Assembly: GCA_021234155.1 (NCBI GenBank)
Contig: JAJEKV010000013.1
Location: 19,806,446 to 19,870,445, forward strand
From: Isoetes taiwanensis
Lineage: Eukaryota > Streptophyta > Lycopodiopsida > Isoetales > Isoetaceae
Length of the DNA stretch: 64,000 bases
Direction: 5' to 3'
Shown: one piece after another, positions 9,942 to 21,892 of the stretch
Numbering within the stretch: the stretch's first letter is position 1
Layout of the letters: each line of letters begins with the position of its first letter
The notes under the pieces: generated by a model
Database searches by the model: none
What the model saw: only the letters and a program-made list of their open reading frames with translations
What the model was told of the DNA's origin: nothing
Made by a program: the position numbers and the translations under genes

Positions 9942-10853
9942 TCCAAACCAATGTGTGATTATGGAGTGATAATTCATTTTGTTTAGGATATCAAAATTTT
10001 TAATAGACCCATTTGGGTTCATGGAATGTTGGTTTTTTCAATTTTTACTGGATCCTCTTTCGGTATAAGAAGTTAAGAAATGTTGCAAGAAACACTTGAG
10101 TACACCAACTAAAAATTTTGTATTTCAAAATCTTTGACATGAAAATTTAATTGTTCCATTAACTTATGAAGGGATTTGGACTAAGTCTTCCAAAATTGGG
10201 TCTTAGAAAAATTTAAACTGGCTAAAGCCATTGGAACCCATTTGGGTTCTTGACTCTATAAATTCATTTGCATGCAAAAATTCAAAGCAGATCGTCACAT
10301 GTAGACCTACCATCGAGCTGGGATTGTAACCTGTGTTTTGTTCTTGTAACTTTTCAATCTGTTATACTGTAAAGGGAACACAAGAAGTTGCCACTAAAAG
10401 AGATTGTGTCCAAAAGCAAGATATTGATGCAATACTTCTAAAGCTTAATATGACATCACTTAACTCACATCTACAGAACTCAATGAAATGGTCTTTTGTC
10501 AAATGCTCGATTGAATTTTCTCTTCTCTTATCTTATCTTATCTTCTAAACCTCGATTTCGCATATGGAAGCCCTGGATAAGAAAAGGTTGTGCATAGTAC
10601 AGGAATTAAAAGTGATAAAAGGGCCTATAAAAATTGTAGCAAACTGTATAAAGTGATATGTTATGCCTTATCTAAATGCACCTTAACCGTCCATTTCATG
10701 TAAGGCCCAAATCTAATGTAAAGGCAGCACCAGCCATTGCTTCTTTTCAGCATTTACTTATGATGACGTAAAGCTTAGCGAGTCTCTGTCAACATGCTAT
10801 CTGAAGGGATTATAACTGATATTTTCTTGCTGGGAAGAGCAGGGCTATGATCA

Positions 10854-11141
10854 GGGTCTGATGCGAGCTTGGAGATCGAAGAAGCAGGGTCTGATGCGAG
10901 CTTGGAGATCGAAGAAGCCACGTCTTTGGTAAATTAAATAGCACAAGGCTTGGAAGGGATTATAGCCAATAATGGATTTTTTCAAGTAAAGCTAGAGTAT
11001 GAGAAGTTTGCATTGGCAGGGCACAGCAGAGGAGGTAAGGTAGCCTTTGGACTAGAGTTAGGTTTTGCAAGCATGGAATTGAAGGCCGTAGCTATAGTAG
11101 GATTAGATACGGTGGATGGAACCCCAAGTCCGGAGCATTGA
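10854..11141 (+). pseudogene. Chlorophyllase-like fragment, copy 1
   Basis: Chlorophyllases are serine hydrolases that remove phytol from chlorophyll. One frame reads SDASLEIEEA (33 bases, doubled in tandem), TSLVN, a TAA stop at 10935-10937 where a Trp codon is expected, then IAQGLEGIIANNGF, YEKFALAGHSRGGKVAFG with the intact nucleophile-elbow GHSRGG (11019-11036), and VAIVGLDTVDG before a stop at 11139. The family has GHSRGGK.AFALA and a GIDPVDG with the catalytic Asp; here the Pro is Thr. Only about 90 of some 300 residues remain. The sister copy at 15723 has the opposite set of damage. Confidence 0.72.
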
Positions 11142-11287
11142 TAGTAAGAGCAGGGTTGGGATCCATGAAAAGGAACTCTCTTTTTCCACCTTGTGCTTCG
11201 AGATACATGGACTTTCTGGATTGAACTTTGGGTGGTAGAGGTAAACTTATCTAGTTGCAGAAAAAAATGGTGTTTCTAGAGGTTCGT

Positions 11288-12048
11288 TGAGTAGCTTTTC
11301 TGGAGCTCTGGTTGATGCCTTTCTTCAAGCTATATTCTTGGGAGATAAGTAGGTATTTGAGAATTGCCCTTGTACTGCTCTTGTAGCACTAAAACCTCCT
11401 CAAAGCTACGATTTTCTAGCATCAAGATCATTTCAAATGCTTCAACAAATTGCTAACTAGAGAACAATTCTTTTATGAATGCAATATGAAGAAAATAGTC
11501 TCCATGAAAATAATCCCCACGCACTTGGTACCTTTAATAAAACTACGAGATGTATGGCAAGATAGTTCCAAGCATCCATTCCATATTTCCATTTGTGCAG
11601 CGGACGAAGCAGGGGGCATGTAGATCCATGGAGCAGGCTGCTAAAGCATTAGGTCATCGGCATTGGGTCATGGTTCAGTCAATATTTAAGCTTGTTTTAG
11701 ATGACTCTGTTACATGGGTTTCTCTTTCAAATTACTGAGAGCATGAAGAAATTATAGCTCATTATCTTGAAAAACTTTTCATTTTGAAGTTGTGGCAACT
11801 ACTTGCCACATGTACAAAAAAGAAAACAAAAAAAAGGTGGTCTATTTTTAGTGCATATGAGCACAATGGCTTTGCACAAGAGCTGGATGTTTTATACAAG
11901 AGCCAGATGTCACAACATGAGACTTGGAAGCCTTGTTGTTGTGACAACATCTTAGTTTAATAATTCGGAAGTCATAATGATTGCAGTATGGACATTTATG
12001 GCTGTCCACAGAACTTCTCAATATCGAAAAAAAAACTTGAAAAAAAAA
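11288..12048. other. No gene assigned
   Basis: Unique sequence between the duplicated blocks. Short open frames (for example 11550-11738 on the plus strand) show no known motif. Confidence 0.4.
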
Positions 12049-12182
12049 AATGAATAACTTTTGTTTTGGTGTATTATGGGATTTGTGCTATATTTAATAA
12101 TTTATATGTTATTCATAAACTTTTCAATGAATAACAAAACCCCAAAAAAAAAACATCCATGATACACCAAAACAAAAATCTT
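12049..12182. repeat. Imperfect inverted repeat, hairpin-forming
   Basis: CTTTTGTTTTGGTGTATTATGG (12057 region) is mirrored by the complement CCATGATACACCAAAACAAAAA (12157 region), and an inner pair ATGAATAAC with GTTATTCAT extends the stem. The right arm also recurs at 27490 next to the R1 family, so this may be the edge of the family. Confidence 0.6.
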
Positions 12183-13306
12183 ATGTAGTGGAGATCTTGC
12201 ATTCTTCCTTGTTTTATTGAAATTTTGTTAGCATATTTTGGGGGGGTTAGTGAACGTAGCATGTGAGGTAAAGAATTTGAGTGAAGGCTTGCACTCTCAT
12301 ATTCCTTAGTAGTGCACATGTAAGATAAAATAGATTAAAAATTCTAAAGATTTGGACATTGTCAAATACAAGCATTGTAACTAATGGGGGTAGATAAAAT
12401 TTGCAATGTGATTAATATTCCATCAATCACCGTGCATATATGATTTTTCCTCAATTTGTTGATTAATACATGTCGTATAAGCGGCTACATCAAAAACCTA
12501 ACTCCAAACCAAGGTGTGTGATTATGGAGTAATTATTCATTTTGTTTAGGATGTCAAAATTTTTAATAGACCCATTTGGGTTCATAGATAAGATCTCACA
12601 AAAAATATCTAAGCCTTCATGTCGATCCTCTTTGCAATTATAAGGAGTTAAGATTTGTTTCAAGAAACTACCTTCCTCATTTGGGTACACCAACTAAAAA
12701 ATTTTGTATTTCAAAATCATTGACAAGAAAATTTAATTGTTCCATTAACTTATCACTAGAAGAAAACCCTATCTTTTCGACATCGCTATGATCCTCGTGA
12801 TATCTGGGCAGTATGCCCATTTCTCGCCTCTCGGACGTTGAGACTCTTGAGCATTGTCTCTTTGATTGTCCCGAGGTTCAACGGTGGGTCCCGGCTACAA
12901 GGTTTGTTTAACTTTTAAGACATTGGCTTTCGCCGATGCATCCTTTTGGCGCCCTATCCCAACGCATGGCCTCCGGCTAAACAAAGGACATTTCATCTTG
13001 GTTCCGGTTGGCTCCTATGGTCGATATGGGAGCGCCGCAGACACCACATCTTTCGGGCATTTATTCATCCGCACACGTGTTATTACATTAAAAAAGATAT
13101 TATTGACAACCTCACGAAAGTGTTCTTCCCTTGACTTTCGAACTTGTGGAACACATCGGATTCAAAAAAGATCTTGAATTGATTCTTATCATTAGTCTCC
13201 TATTCGAGTAAGTACATTGTGCTCCGTGCTCGTGCTCTGTGGCATCTACGTGTGCTTACGATTAGATGAGACATGTAAATGTTGTATTTTTTCTCGATTA
13301 ATAAAC

Positions 13307-13339
<33 letters not shown>

Positions 13340-13700
13340 CCCTATCTTTGTAACGCTTTTTACATTAAATTAATAATAATATATTATAATTTTAAAGTGG
13401 CGTCTCAAATCGAAGTTATATCGCGTTACAATTGATGGGTCAAGTGAAATGCGTTATAAATTGGCAACACGTTAAAAAATTGTAATGCGTTTCAAATTTG
13501 AAACATATTACAATTGTGATATGCATTTCAATTTGAAGTATTTGAAATGTGTATCAAATTTGTAACGTGTTTCAAAAAAATCTACTAATAAAAATTCCTG
13601 AACATTGAAATGCGTTGCAAAATAAAGAAAGAACGTTTCAAAAGAAATAGATTTTTCAATAAACCTGATATAAAACATCATTCACGATACAAATTTATTC
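12155..13700 (+). repeat. R1 family, copy C (interrupted)
   Basis: The most complete member. It runs from ATACACCAAAACAAAAATCT through AGGTAAAGAATTTGAGTGAA and the CCAAACCAA region to the CGTTACAATT block, and ends near GCAAGATACATGT, where copy E also ends. It is split at 12777-13335 by a LINE. At the site where copy B carries its 426-bp insertion, this copy has two extra G (12513 region), which could be an excision scar. Confidence 0.85.
12777..13335 (+). mobile_element. 5'-truncated LINE, 3' end with A tail and 14-bp target duplication
   Basis: AAAACCCTATCTTT stands before the insert (12763-12776) and after its A tail (13336-13349). The body encodes the reverse-transcriptase zinc-binding domain: SDVETLEHCLFDCPEVQRW in one frame near 12820-12890, the E..H....C pattern of plant LINEs. 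Near 13005-13110, in another frame, comes WLLWSIWERRRHHIF, the usual C-terminal end. AATAAA lies at 13300, just before the run of A. The frame breaks show it is dead. Confidence 0.93.
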
Positions 13701-13884
13701 CAATGACATGTTGCAAGATACATGTAGGAGAGGTCCGGTACCTGCAGCCAATCATCATAATATTAGCAATAGACTTGGTAATGAATGAAGGGCCAAAGGT
13801 TACAATGGAGCCTCTTGGTGTATAACCATTTAGCTTTTGTAACCCTTTGCCCAATTAGCTAGAGATAACATATTTTTTGACACC

Positions 13885-16150
13885 TTCATGACATATTTTT
13901 TTTGAATACAATAGAATTGTTTATAGAGGTTGGCTTCTTGACATATGCCACCTCCATTCAAAAGTCTTGTGTATGAATTTAGGTAACATCACGTTCACTC
14001 CTGGTACTTCAGCACAGAATTCTATATAAGCATATGTATTCAATGAGTGTGATTCATGGCTACAAACTTTGGATTCTATGTAAGCATATATGTATTTCAA
14101 ATGAGTGTCATTCATGGCACAAACTTGGGGGATGGAGTGGCGAACCTAAAAGTGGAGAAATTTATGTGTATCTTAACAACTACGTCCACATGCTCATCCA
14201 TGAACCCCTCTTTACGGTTAGCCTGTAATGATAATTGTACACACACGAGCTAGAGAAATAGCCGGCATCAACTTTTAGTTGAGCAAGATTAAGATCGAAA
14301 GATCTGAAGTGTAAGTGTTATTCTCTAGCCAGTATATTCTCTAAATTTTTTGAGCTCTTGGAGAATCATTTAGTTATATCTGAGCGTTTGGACAATGTTA
14401 GAATGAGCAATAACATTTAACACTAGAGTTGTCCCAACATGGACCCAAATGGGTCGATCTACATTGTCTTTTTAATTAAACTTCTACCAAGCATGCTAGG
14501 TAAAGAATTTGAGTGAACTGCTTGCACTATCATATTCCTTAGTAGTGCACATGTAAGATAAAATAGATTAAAAATTCTAAAGATTTGGACATTGTCAAAT
14601 ACAAGCATTGTAACTAATGGGGGTTAGGTAAATTTTGCAATGTGATTAAGATTCCATCGATCATCGTGCATATATGATTTTTCCTCAATTTTTAGATTAA
14701 TACATGTCGTATAACTGGCCACGTCAAAAAATCTAACTCCAAACCAATGTGTGATTATGGAGTAATAATTAAGTTTGTTTAGGATGTCAAAATTTTTAAT
14801 AGACCCATTTGGGTTCGTGGAACGTTGGTTTTTTTTAATTCAATAAGTATCCCAATTTTTTATAGATTGAAATACAACTTTGCAGTTGAGTATTATTTCA
14901 TATTAGACCTCACAAAAAAATGTCTAAGCCTTCATGTCGATCCTCTTTGCCAACGTATAAGAAGTTAAGAAATGTTGCAAGAAACTACTTTCCTCAAGTG
15001 AGTACACCAACTAAATATTTTGTATTTCAAAATCATTGACATGAAAATTTAATTGTTCCATTAACTTATGAAAGAATTTGGACTATAGTCTTCTAAAATT
15101 GGGTCTTAGAAAAATTTATGAACTTGCTAAAGCCATTGGAACCCATTTGGGTTCTTGACTCTAGAAATTCATTTGCATGCAAAAATTCAAAGCAGATCGT
15201 CACATCGAAAGGAATTGTACCCCGTGTTTTGTTCTTGTAACTTTTCAATCTGTTATACTGTAAAGGGAACACAAGAAGTTGCCACTAAAGAAGATTGTGT
15301 CCAAAAGCAGGATATTGATGCAATACTTTTAAAGCTTAATATGACATCACTTAACTCACATCTACAGAACTCAATGAAATGGTCTTTTGTTAAATGCTCG
15401 ATTGAATTTTCTCCTTTAAACCTCGATTTCGCATATGGAAGCCCTGGATAAGAAATGGTTGCACATAGTACAGGAATTAAAAGTGATAAAAAGGGCTATA
15501 AAAATTGTAGCAAACTGTATAAAGTGATATGTTATTCCTTATCTAAATGCACCTTAACCGACCATTTCATGTAAGGCCCAAATCTAATGTAAAGATAGCA
15601 CCAGCCGTTGCTTCTTTTCAGCACTTACTTATGATGGCGTTAAAGCTTAGCGAGTCTCTGTCAACATGCTATCTGAAGGGATTGTAGCCGATATTTTCTT
15701 GCTGGAGAGAGCAGGGTTATGACCAGGGTCTGATGCGAGCTTGGAGATCGAAGAAGCAAGGTCTGATGCGAGCTTGGAAATCGAAGAAGCCACATCTTTG
15801 GTAAATTGAATAGCACAAGGCTTGGAAGGGATTATAGCGATAATGTGTTTTTCAAGTAAAGCTAGATTATGAGAAGTTTGCATTGGCAGGGCAAAGCAGA
15901 GGAGGTAAGGTGGCCTTTGGACTAGAGTTAAGTTTTGCAAGCATGGAATTGAAGGCCGTAGCTATAGTAGGATTAGATCCGGTGGATGGAACCTCAAGTC
16001 CAGAGCATTAATTGTAAGAGTAGGGTTGGGATGCATGAAAAGGAACTTTCTTTTTCCACCTTGTGCTCCGAGACACATGGACTTTCTGGATTGAACTTTG
16101 GGTGGTAGAGGTAAAGTTATCTAGTCTGTAAAAATGGTGTTTCTAGAGGT
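13885..16150 (+). repeat. Segmental duplication, copy 2 (R1 family, copy D)
   Basis: Sister of 8660-11287 without the 426-bp insertion. Its left edge meets unique sequence at about 13880 and its right edge meets the truncated fold-back element at 16153. The small differences along the block suggest a fairly recent duplication. Confidence 0.92.
15723..16011 (+). pseudogene. Chlorophyllase-like fragment, copy 2
   Basis: Same arrangement as copy 1, including the doubled 33-base unit. The Trp position is TGA here (15807-15809) rather than TAA. A two-base loss near 15840 shifts the frame. The elbow is GQSRGG (15889-15906), with the conserved His changed to Gln, whereas the downstream VGLDPVDG keeps the family Pro that copy 1 has lost. 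It stops at TAA 16009-16011. Confidence 0.72.
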
Positions 16151-16152
16151 TC

Positions 16153-16640
16153 TTTCCGGGCAACGAGAGCTGTTGGATAGGCATATTCACCCCTTATTCC
16201 TTAATCTATTAATCGTACTTAAAGTTCCTCGTTTGTGGGGTATGCAAGTACAAAATTTGCTACAATCAGATAACAAGATTCACAAAATACTATAAAATTT
16301 CAAGCGGAATACTATATGGTGTTTATTTCGTACGTGCAAAATACAATTATGAGGGCTCTCGCCAGCCCCTATGTCACCCCCGTGTGAATATGCACCCAAA
16401 CCAAAGGGGGTTTAAGGGGGATTTTAATTTAAATGTGTTGGACCCAATGGTTGTGTTAATTAATGTCAATGGTAGTTATGTATTGGTTGTTAATGTCAAT
16501 AGTTGTTATGTGTTGGTTGTTATGTGTTGGGGATTTAATTTTTATATGTTGGATGTTAATTGTTTGTGTTGCAAAAACATTTTTGGCCCCTTTCGAGCCC
16601 TAGGGACGTCATCCCTCCCTCCCAAAGGTGACAAAAAAAT
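16153..16640 (+). mobile_element. Second, left-truncated copy of the fold-back element family
   Basis: Shares GTGTGAATATGCACCCAAAC, GTTTGTGGGGTATGCA and GGGCTCTCGC with 1330-1625 and continues with the same GTTGGTTGTTATG and GGCCCCTTTCGAGCCC-type flank. The left inverted arm is missing. The flank similarity beyond 1625 means the mobile unit is larger than the inverted repeat. Confidence 0.65.
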
Positions 16641-17067
16641 TTTAGAACTCAAACGAAAAAAAAAACTAGAATTCATTTGAAGCTTTCATCACCGTAGCTT
16701 TTTTGAATTTCATCACAATAAAACAAATAGAACATAAGTAAAAGTTACCATAAAGATAGAGCAGATTGATCCCATTATTAGAAAGTCATAAAGTTTGCAA
16801 CACCCATACACAAACATTTTTCAATTTGGAATTTAACAGCTGTGACCTTTTGGCCTCCATGGATTCTTGTGGTGAGAAACCAAAGTGGGAAACTTTTACG
16901 CTTGTTAGCACAAGGATCTAGAAGCCTTGGAATTTGCTTAATAACTGCCTCAAAATCTAAAAATGCATGGTAATTTTTGCAAGCTTCATTGAATGAGCCA
17001 TAAAACAATATCCAATAGCAATCCTGACACTATTAATCACCGGTAAGATGTGAAAGCCTACTAAACC
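16641..17067. other. No gene assigned
   Basis: AT-rich sequence with a minus-strand open frame at 17008-16778 that I do not recognise. Confidence 0.35.
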
Positions 17068-17456
17068 GGCCGAAAAATTGCTGTTTTAGCATAGATAACT
17101 TCAACCAAACATATCCATACACTATCAAAAAGATCTAGGAAGAGCTTTCCAACACAATAAAAATCATCTCAAAAGAGCTCGGATCAAAAGTTATGATAAA
17201 AATGTGTTGTTGCGGGAACCGCACTACATGCGCCCCTTCAAGCCCTTCATGTGCCCAACCTGGCCGAAAAATTGCTGTTTTAGCATATATAACTTAACCA
17301 AACATATCCATATCATACACCACCAAAAAGATCCTGGGAGAGAGCTTCCAACGCAAATAAAATCATCAAAGCGAGCTCTGGATCAAAAGTTATGATAAGA
17401 AATGTGTTTTCTACGGGAAACCGCACCACATGCGCCCTTCAAGCCCTTCATGTGTC
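17068..17456 (+). repeat. 194-bp tandem duplication
   Basis: Two units, 17068-17261 and 17262-17456, both beginning GGCCGAAAAATTGCTGTTTT and ending around CAAGCCCTTCATGTG. They differ by about 10-15%, including small indels. Confidence 0.85.
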
Positions 17457-17468
17457 CATTATGCACCA

Positions 17469-17571
17469 CACACACAAAAAGAGGGTTTTGTTGTGAGTCA
17501 TTGGTTGTTGACCATTATACCCACACGCACAAAAAAAAGGCTTTGTTGTGAGCCATTGGTTGTTGACCATT
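17469..17571 (+). repeat. About 52-bp tandem duplication
   Basis: TTTTGTTGTGAGTCATTGG and TTGTTGACCATT occur twice in succession, preceded by CACACA and A runs. Confidence 0.8.
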
Positions 17572-17689
17572 GAAAAAAAGTTAAATCAATGGCTCGCACG
17601 CATTAGTACATCCATTTAAATACATCATAAATCATAGGAAAACCTTAGTGAAAAGCGTGCAAAAACACAAAGAAAATCCCCTCATTATT

Positions 17690-18620
17690 ATGCTACATAT
17701 TCTTTCTCATCCAAAGCGCAGAGACTCTCTTGGATTCCTTAAAACGTTTAGGGACGTCTTCCTGTAGCATTGTTGCCAACATTACATTATGAAATGTGGC
17801 AAGTCCTCAAGAAACAAGCCATAGGTCTGCCCAAATCATCATACTATCATCAGTCAGCATAGAGACGAGGCCTGAATTTTTCATATCAACGAGCTGTTTC
17901 ATATGGTTTCTTATGTTACACAAACTATGATCTTCTGCATTTGGGATTTAAATAATGTGCAACTCTTTTCAATTTCTTCATTCGAGACAACTTTACGCTT
18001 TAATAAGCGCTTTTGGTGCATTTCCAATTCAATCGATGAAGCTCAAGCAAAGATTGAAAAAGGCGCTCTCTTCTGATATTCGTTTGGCCCAAGGTCTCTG
18101 AGCATCTTTGTTATGTTACACATCCCCAATATATAAACTCCCTCGTGGGTTCTCTATGTACAAGGCCAAGCAATCTCTAATTTTGGAATACTTGACAATC
18201 TTGTGCATTTCATAATTGTTGTTCAACCCCAATTCTGAACATGCACCTTCCCATAGTTACATAGGTTCATCTACATCGCACTCCTTTAATCATTTGCAAG
18301 GATTTGTGATGATCTCGCTTACTTGCTATTAAGATCTTCCAAGAAAGAACTTTATTGCCCAACTTCAATGGATCTGCTCATGTCCCAACGTTTTTGAGTC
18401 ATTTTATTGACTAGACCGTTGAGACATTTATCCCCATAATCACCAAATTCGCACTCCACTTGAAGTTGTCCAAGGCTTCGATTTTCAAAGATAGACAAGC
18501 AAATATAAGACAATACCTTATCCAAATATGGCCAATGTCTCGATCTTATAGCCGCATTGCATCCGAACTTGTTGCAACTCTCTTCTCCTTAGAAATATCA
18601 ATGAAACACAGATATGAATA
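17690..18620 (-). pseudogene. Decayed coding sequence, family not recognised
   Basis: The minus strand holds a run of coding-like peptides in changing frames. An open stretch of about 80 codons (about 18590-18345) includes RSRHWPYLDKVLSYICLS and then QVECEFGDYGDKCLNGLVNK. Near 17900-17780 comes NHMKQLVDMKNSGLVSML followed by MMIWADLW. No domain is recognised. The broken frames suggest an old gene or a transposon protein. Confidence 0.3.
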
Positions 18621-20385
18621 GGGCATTGCCTATTCCCTTAGCACAGCATAACCCTTTCCGCCAACGACCTCCTTTGCAAAATGGTACGTAGATACACAAG
18701 CGAATGAGGTAAAAATGAGCCCATTACATCTTTGTGATGGACAAAAAGAAACCTATAAGGATATTTCTCGGACATGTGTAAGATCGATCGGCCAAAACTT
18801 CACATCTTTGCAAGATGCATCTTAACGCTTCCAAAATCTGAACAAAATTTAAGAGACCTTTAATCTTTGACGTTTTCTATTGCAAACTAGGTCTCTTGAT
18901 GATTTTCCTATTTGGTTGTATATAAATTTTGTTTATTCTTTAAAAGACCACGGTTTTGGCACATAAGATTCATAGATCTCAATGGTCTTTCATTTCCATC
19001 GAAGTGAAAGATTAAAATGCTTGCACAATCGACATAGTTAAAGGACTCTCTATGTCCATGCACCTATTCGAGGATTTCCATGCTCTTATTTTTGCAACTC
19101 GGCACTGTTTCTAAAGTTGAAAAGTTAAAATTCGGTTCCTAGAACTTCCCCTCTGCCCAATCCATTTTAAGCCCTCATTTTGGGTAGTTATGCTTATGGA
19201 TTGATAATTACCAAAAAGGTACAAATGGAAGCTTATACAATTACTTTTAAAAGCGTTTGTTAGGATGATATGTCGAGAAATTTGAAATTGCGATTAGTTT
19301 GTCATGGAAAATTGTGGGACGTAGATTGAAGTTATTTAGGCATATCATTGGTTTAGATAACTAGCAAATAGAGAGTTGTAGTTATTTTTGGATTTGTTGC
19401 ATTTTCTAAACTGTGATTCAGGAAAGCGATTCTTGGAAGCGCTTTAGAAAGAAAATAGAACAACCCATGAGTTAACCTTCACTTTGTTTTTATAATGTAA
19501 GCAAATTATATTTTAGTGTACAAGGACAATCATGATTTCTGATATTTGGAAGTCTCTAATCATAGATGCTAGATATATGGGAATTTGAGATGTAGAGGAA
19601 CATTCTAATTTGGATCCAAGGACTGACATGAGTAGCAATAGTGGTAGCCTGGATCGGAGAACACTTTTCGTGATAATTTGTTGACTACATATCATGGGGA
19701 TTGAAACTTTTTGTTAAATCAATTGTAAAAAAGTGCACACATGAGAGTAGTTGTAACCTTGCGTATGCAAAGTTGGCAGGAAGCTAAGTGGAAAGTCAAT
19801 CATGGATTGGTAGGTGAACATTTTTATTATAAACACCGTTCGGATGCGAAATAAGATTTCTGGAATATGTGACTCTCGAGGTTAGTGCGAATAAGTTGAC
19901 CTGATCTGTATGCGCAGGAGGATCCTTTCTATTGATCTGACACTAAAATTACTGGAGGCAAACATCATTATGAGGTTGGCATCGTTTTTCAACAAGAAAT
20001 TTCTCGGTGAATAAAATGTCATAGATTTCTATATAGTAATTGAAGATAAATTGCAAAATATGCATATGGAAAGATCCAGTTCAAGTATGCAACGATTTGC
20101 TGCCATATTTGCAGTGATTCTCAATCTTCAGACTCCACGATAAGTAGAAGCAAGGACGAAAGTATGGGGGCCCCAGATGCGTCCATTCGCCTTTTATTAT
20201 CTTGTATTCTATCCATCACGGCCCATCTTTAGTACTCTGTCAGCTTCCTTCTTTTCTCCAAAAATGTTCTTTGATATTGATACTTCTCTTTACTTGAAGA
20301 TGTATTTAGGCTGTGCAAGTTGTATTGGGTTCTTGGTTGATTTTTTGTTGTGTTTATCCCACCTCCCACTTTATTTGGACCTGGT
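18621..20385. other. No gene assigned
   Basis: AT-rich sequence with no convincing motif on either strand. A plus-strand open frame begins at 20177 and runs on into the LINE, but its first 75 residues are not recognisable. Confidence 0.4.
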
Positions 20386-20992
20386 TTGGCAAGCCGCCAG
20401 AACCCCCACTATGCCAGCCCCTCGCCGTCCTCAGTTGAGACTAGATTATGAGCAGGCAGAGGACTACGCCGAGATGCTCATGGGCGCCCCCATAATTCTA
20501 GCGGACCTCCACACTAGAAGCGTGAGACAGACCGGTGACTTCACTATTGCAGGTCTGTGGGCGAGGTTTTGTGAGACCCCCTCCTTGGTCGAAGAATATT
20601 CCATTCTGCGTAACCGATGGTTTGATCACGGAGTGTAAAAGAACGCAGTTTACTCGCCATTACTCGATCCGTGTACCCGCTTAAACGGGCCACCACGATC
20701 CGCCAGCCCATCCGAAAGGAGACAAAGGCGCCTTGACCGCCAGCATCGAGGGAGATGTACCGCCTGTGACCTCACACCTCGAACCTTTGGGCCAGAGTGC
20801 TTGAAGGCCCATACCACCCCTGGGGGACATCACACACCCGCAAGGGATGGGAGCGATACTAAAGCAGATTCTTATGACCCACCAAGGGGACGCTACAGAC
20901 CCATACCCCCAGGATGGCCCCCCATTGGTTCTCGTGGAGGAGGATGGAGGAGGGCCCGCAACGGCCGGGCTAATGGGAAGCGGTGACCACCG

Positions 20993-21892
20993 ATGGTATG
21001 CGGGCGAGTTACTCAATGGGCAGGGCAGCCGCTTGTGCCGGTCCTCACTACCCTGTTCAACAGAGCATTGCAGGAAGGTCTCCCCCGACAATGGACCACA
21101 AGCAGGGTTGTTCCCATTCACAAGGCGGGCGACCCACACTGTCCGGCCAATTACCGGACGATCATGGTCAGTTCAGTATTTGCCAAACTGTTGGCTGGCA
21201 TTCTCGAGCAGCAATTGACCCGCTGGGCAGAGGCAGCAGATGTGCGAGCCCTCACACAGGCAGGCTTTAGACCCCGCCACTCAGCGATTGACCATATCTT
21301 TTTACTGCGGGCGATTGAAGAAGACAGGAATCATCGGGCAGGACTTGTATTCTTTGCTTTGTGGACGCGAAGGCTTTTTGATCTGATTCAGGGGAAAAGG
21401 CGTAGGCTAGGCTGCGTCAGCTGGGGCTCCATTTGCCTCGCGAATGCCATATACAGGTTGTATGAGAGTTGTTTTGGCAGGATGCAGCCAACGGGCCAAG
21501 CATTCACCAGTAGTATCGGGGTCCGGCAGGGTTGCCCCCTCTCGCCAACACTTTTTGGCCTCTACATTGTCCGATTAGAACCACTCGCTACTGAGCATGG
21601 GGGATGGCGGCTTTGCACCGGATCATCCGCCCGGCTCATCTATACGGGCGATGTTGGCTGCCCACACCCCGAAGCTATGCGGTCTCACCCGGATGCCCTA
21701 GACACATTTTGTCGGGGCTCTGGACATCGCGTGAATCGCCAAGACGGGTGGTTCTCATATCCTCTTCCGTCACCCCATGCCTCCTGCACTCATATCAGGG
21801 GACAGCTGTCATGGGCGTCCGCCCACCTACAAGTAGTACCTAGGGGTGGAGTTCCCTCCTCGCTCTGCTGGGGCGTCTATCCGCTTGGGTGA
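20993..21892 (+). pseudogene. LINE reverse transcriptase (GC-rich element)
   Basis: The frame reads SRVVPIHKAGDPHCPANYRT (RT motif with NYRTI), QAGFRPRHSAIDHIFLLRAI, then a degenerate region where the first catalytic Asp (expected in VDARKAFD) is lost through a frame break. Then come LANAIYRLYE, GVRQGCPLSPTLFGLY intact, and YTGD at 21641-21652 where the catalytic YADD should be. Two of the three metal-binding positions are therefore damaged and the enzyme is inactive. It begins inside the domain; the ATG at 20993 is not a natural start. Confidence 0.85.

Larger units (their letters stand above)
8660..11287 (+). repeat. Segmental duplication, copy 1 (R1 family, copy B)
   Basis: Nearly identical to 13885-16150 over its whole length, apart from the 426-bp insertion at 9516-9941. 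Shared landmarks run from AATTGTTTATAGAGGTTGGC on the left to AATGGTGTTTCTAGAGGTTC on the right. The block contains the 5' half of the R1 repeat, about 200 bases ending in a short open frame (10333-10548), and the chlorophyllase-like fragment. The duplication joins the kinase 3' flank to the repeat. Confidence 0.92.

Noticed and set aside
15647-15940. 97-codon minus-strand frame
   Set aside because: It mirrors the chlorophyllase-like fragment on the plus strand and includes the translated 33-base tandem unit.
20681-21139. 152-codon minus-strand frame in the GC-rich block
   Set aside because: It is the shadow of the LINE on the plus strand, which shows reverse transcriptase motifs.
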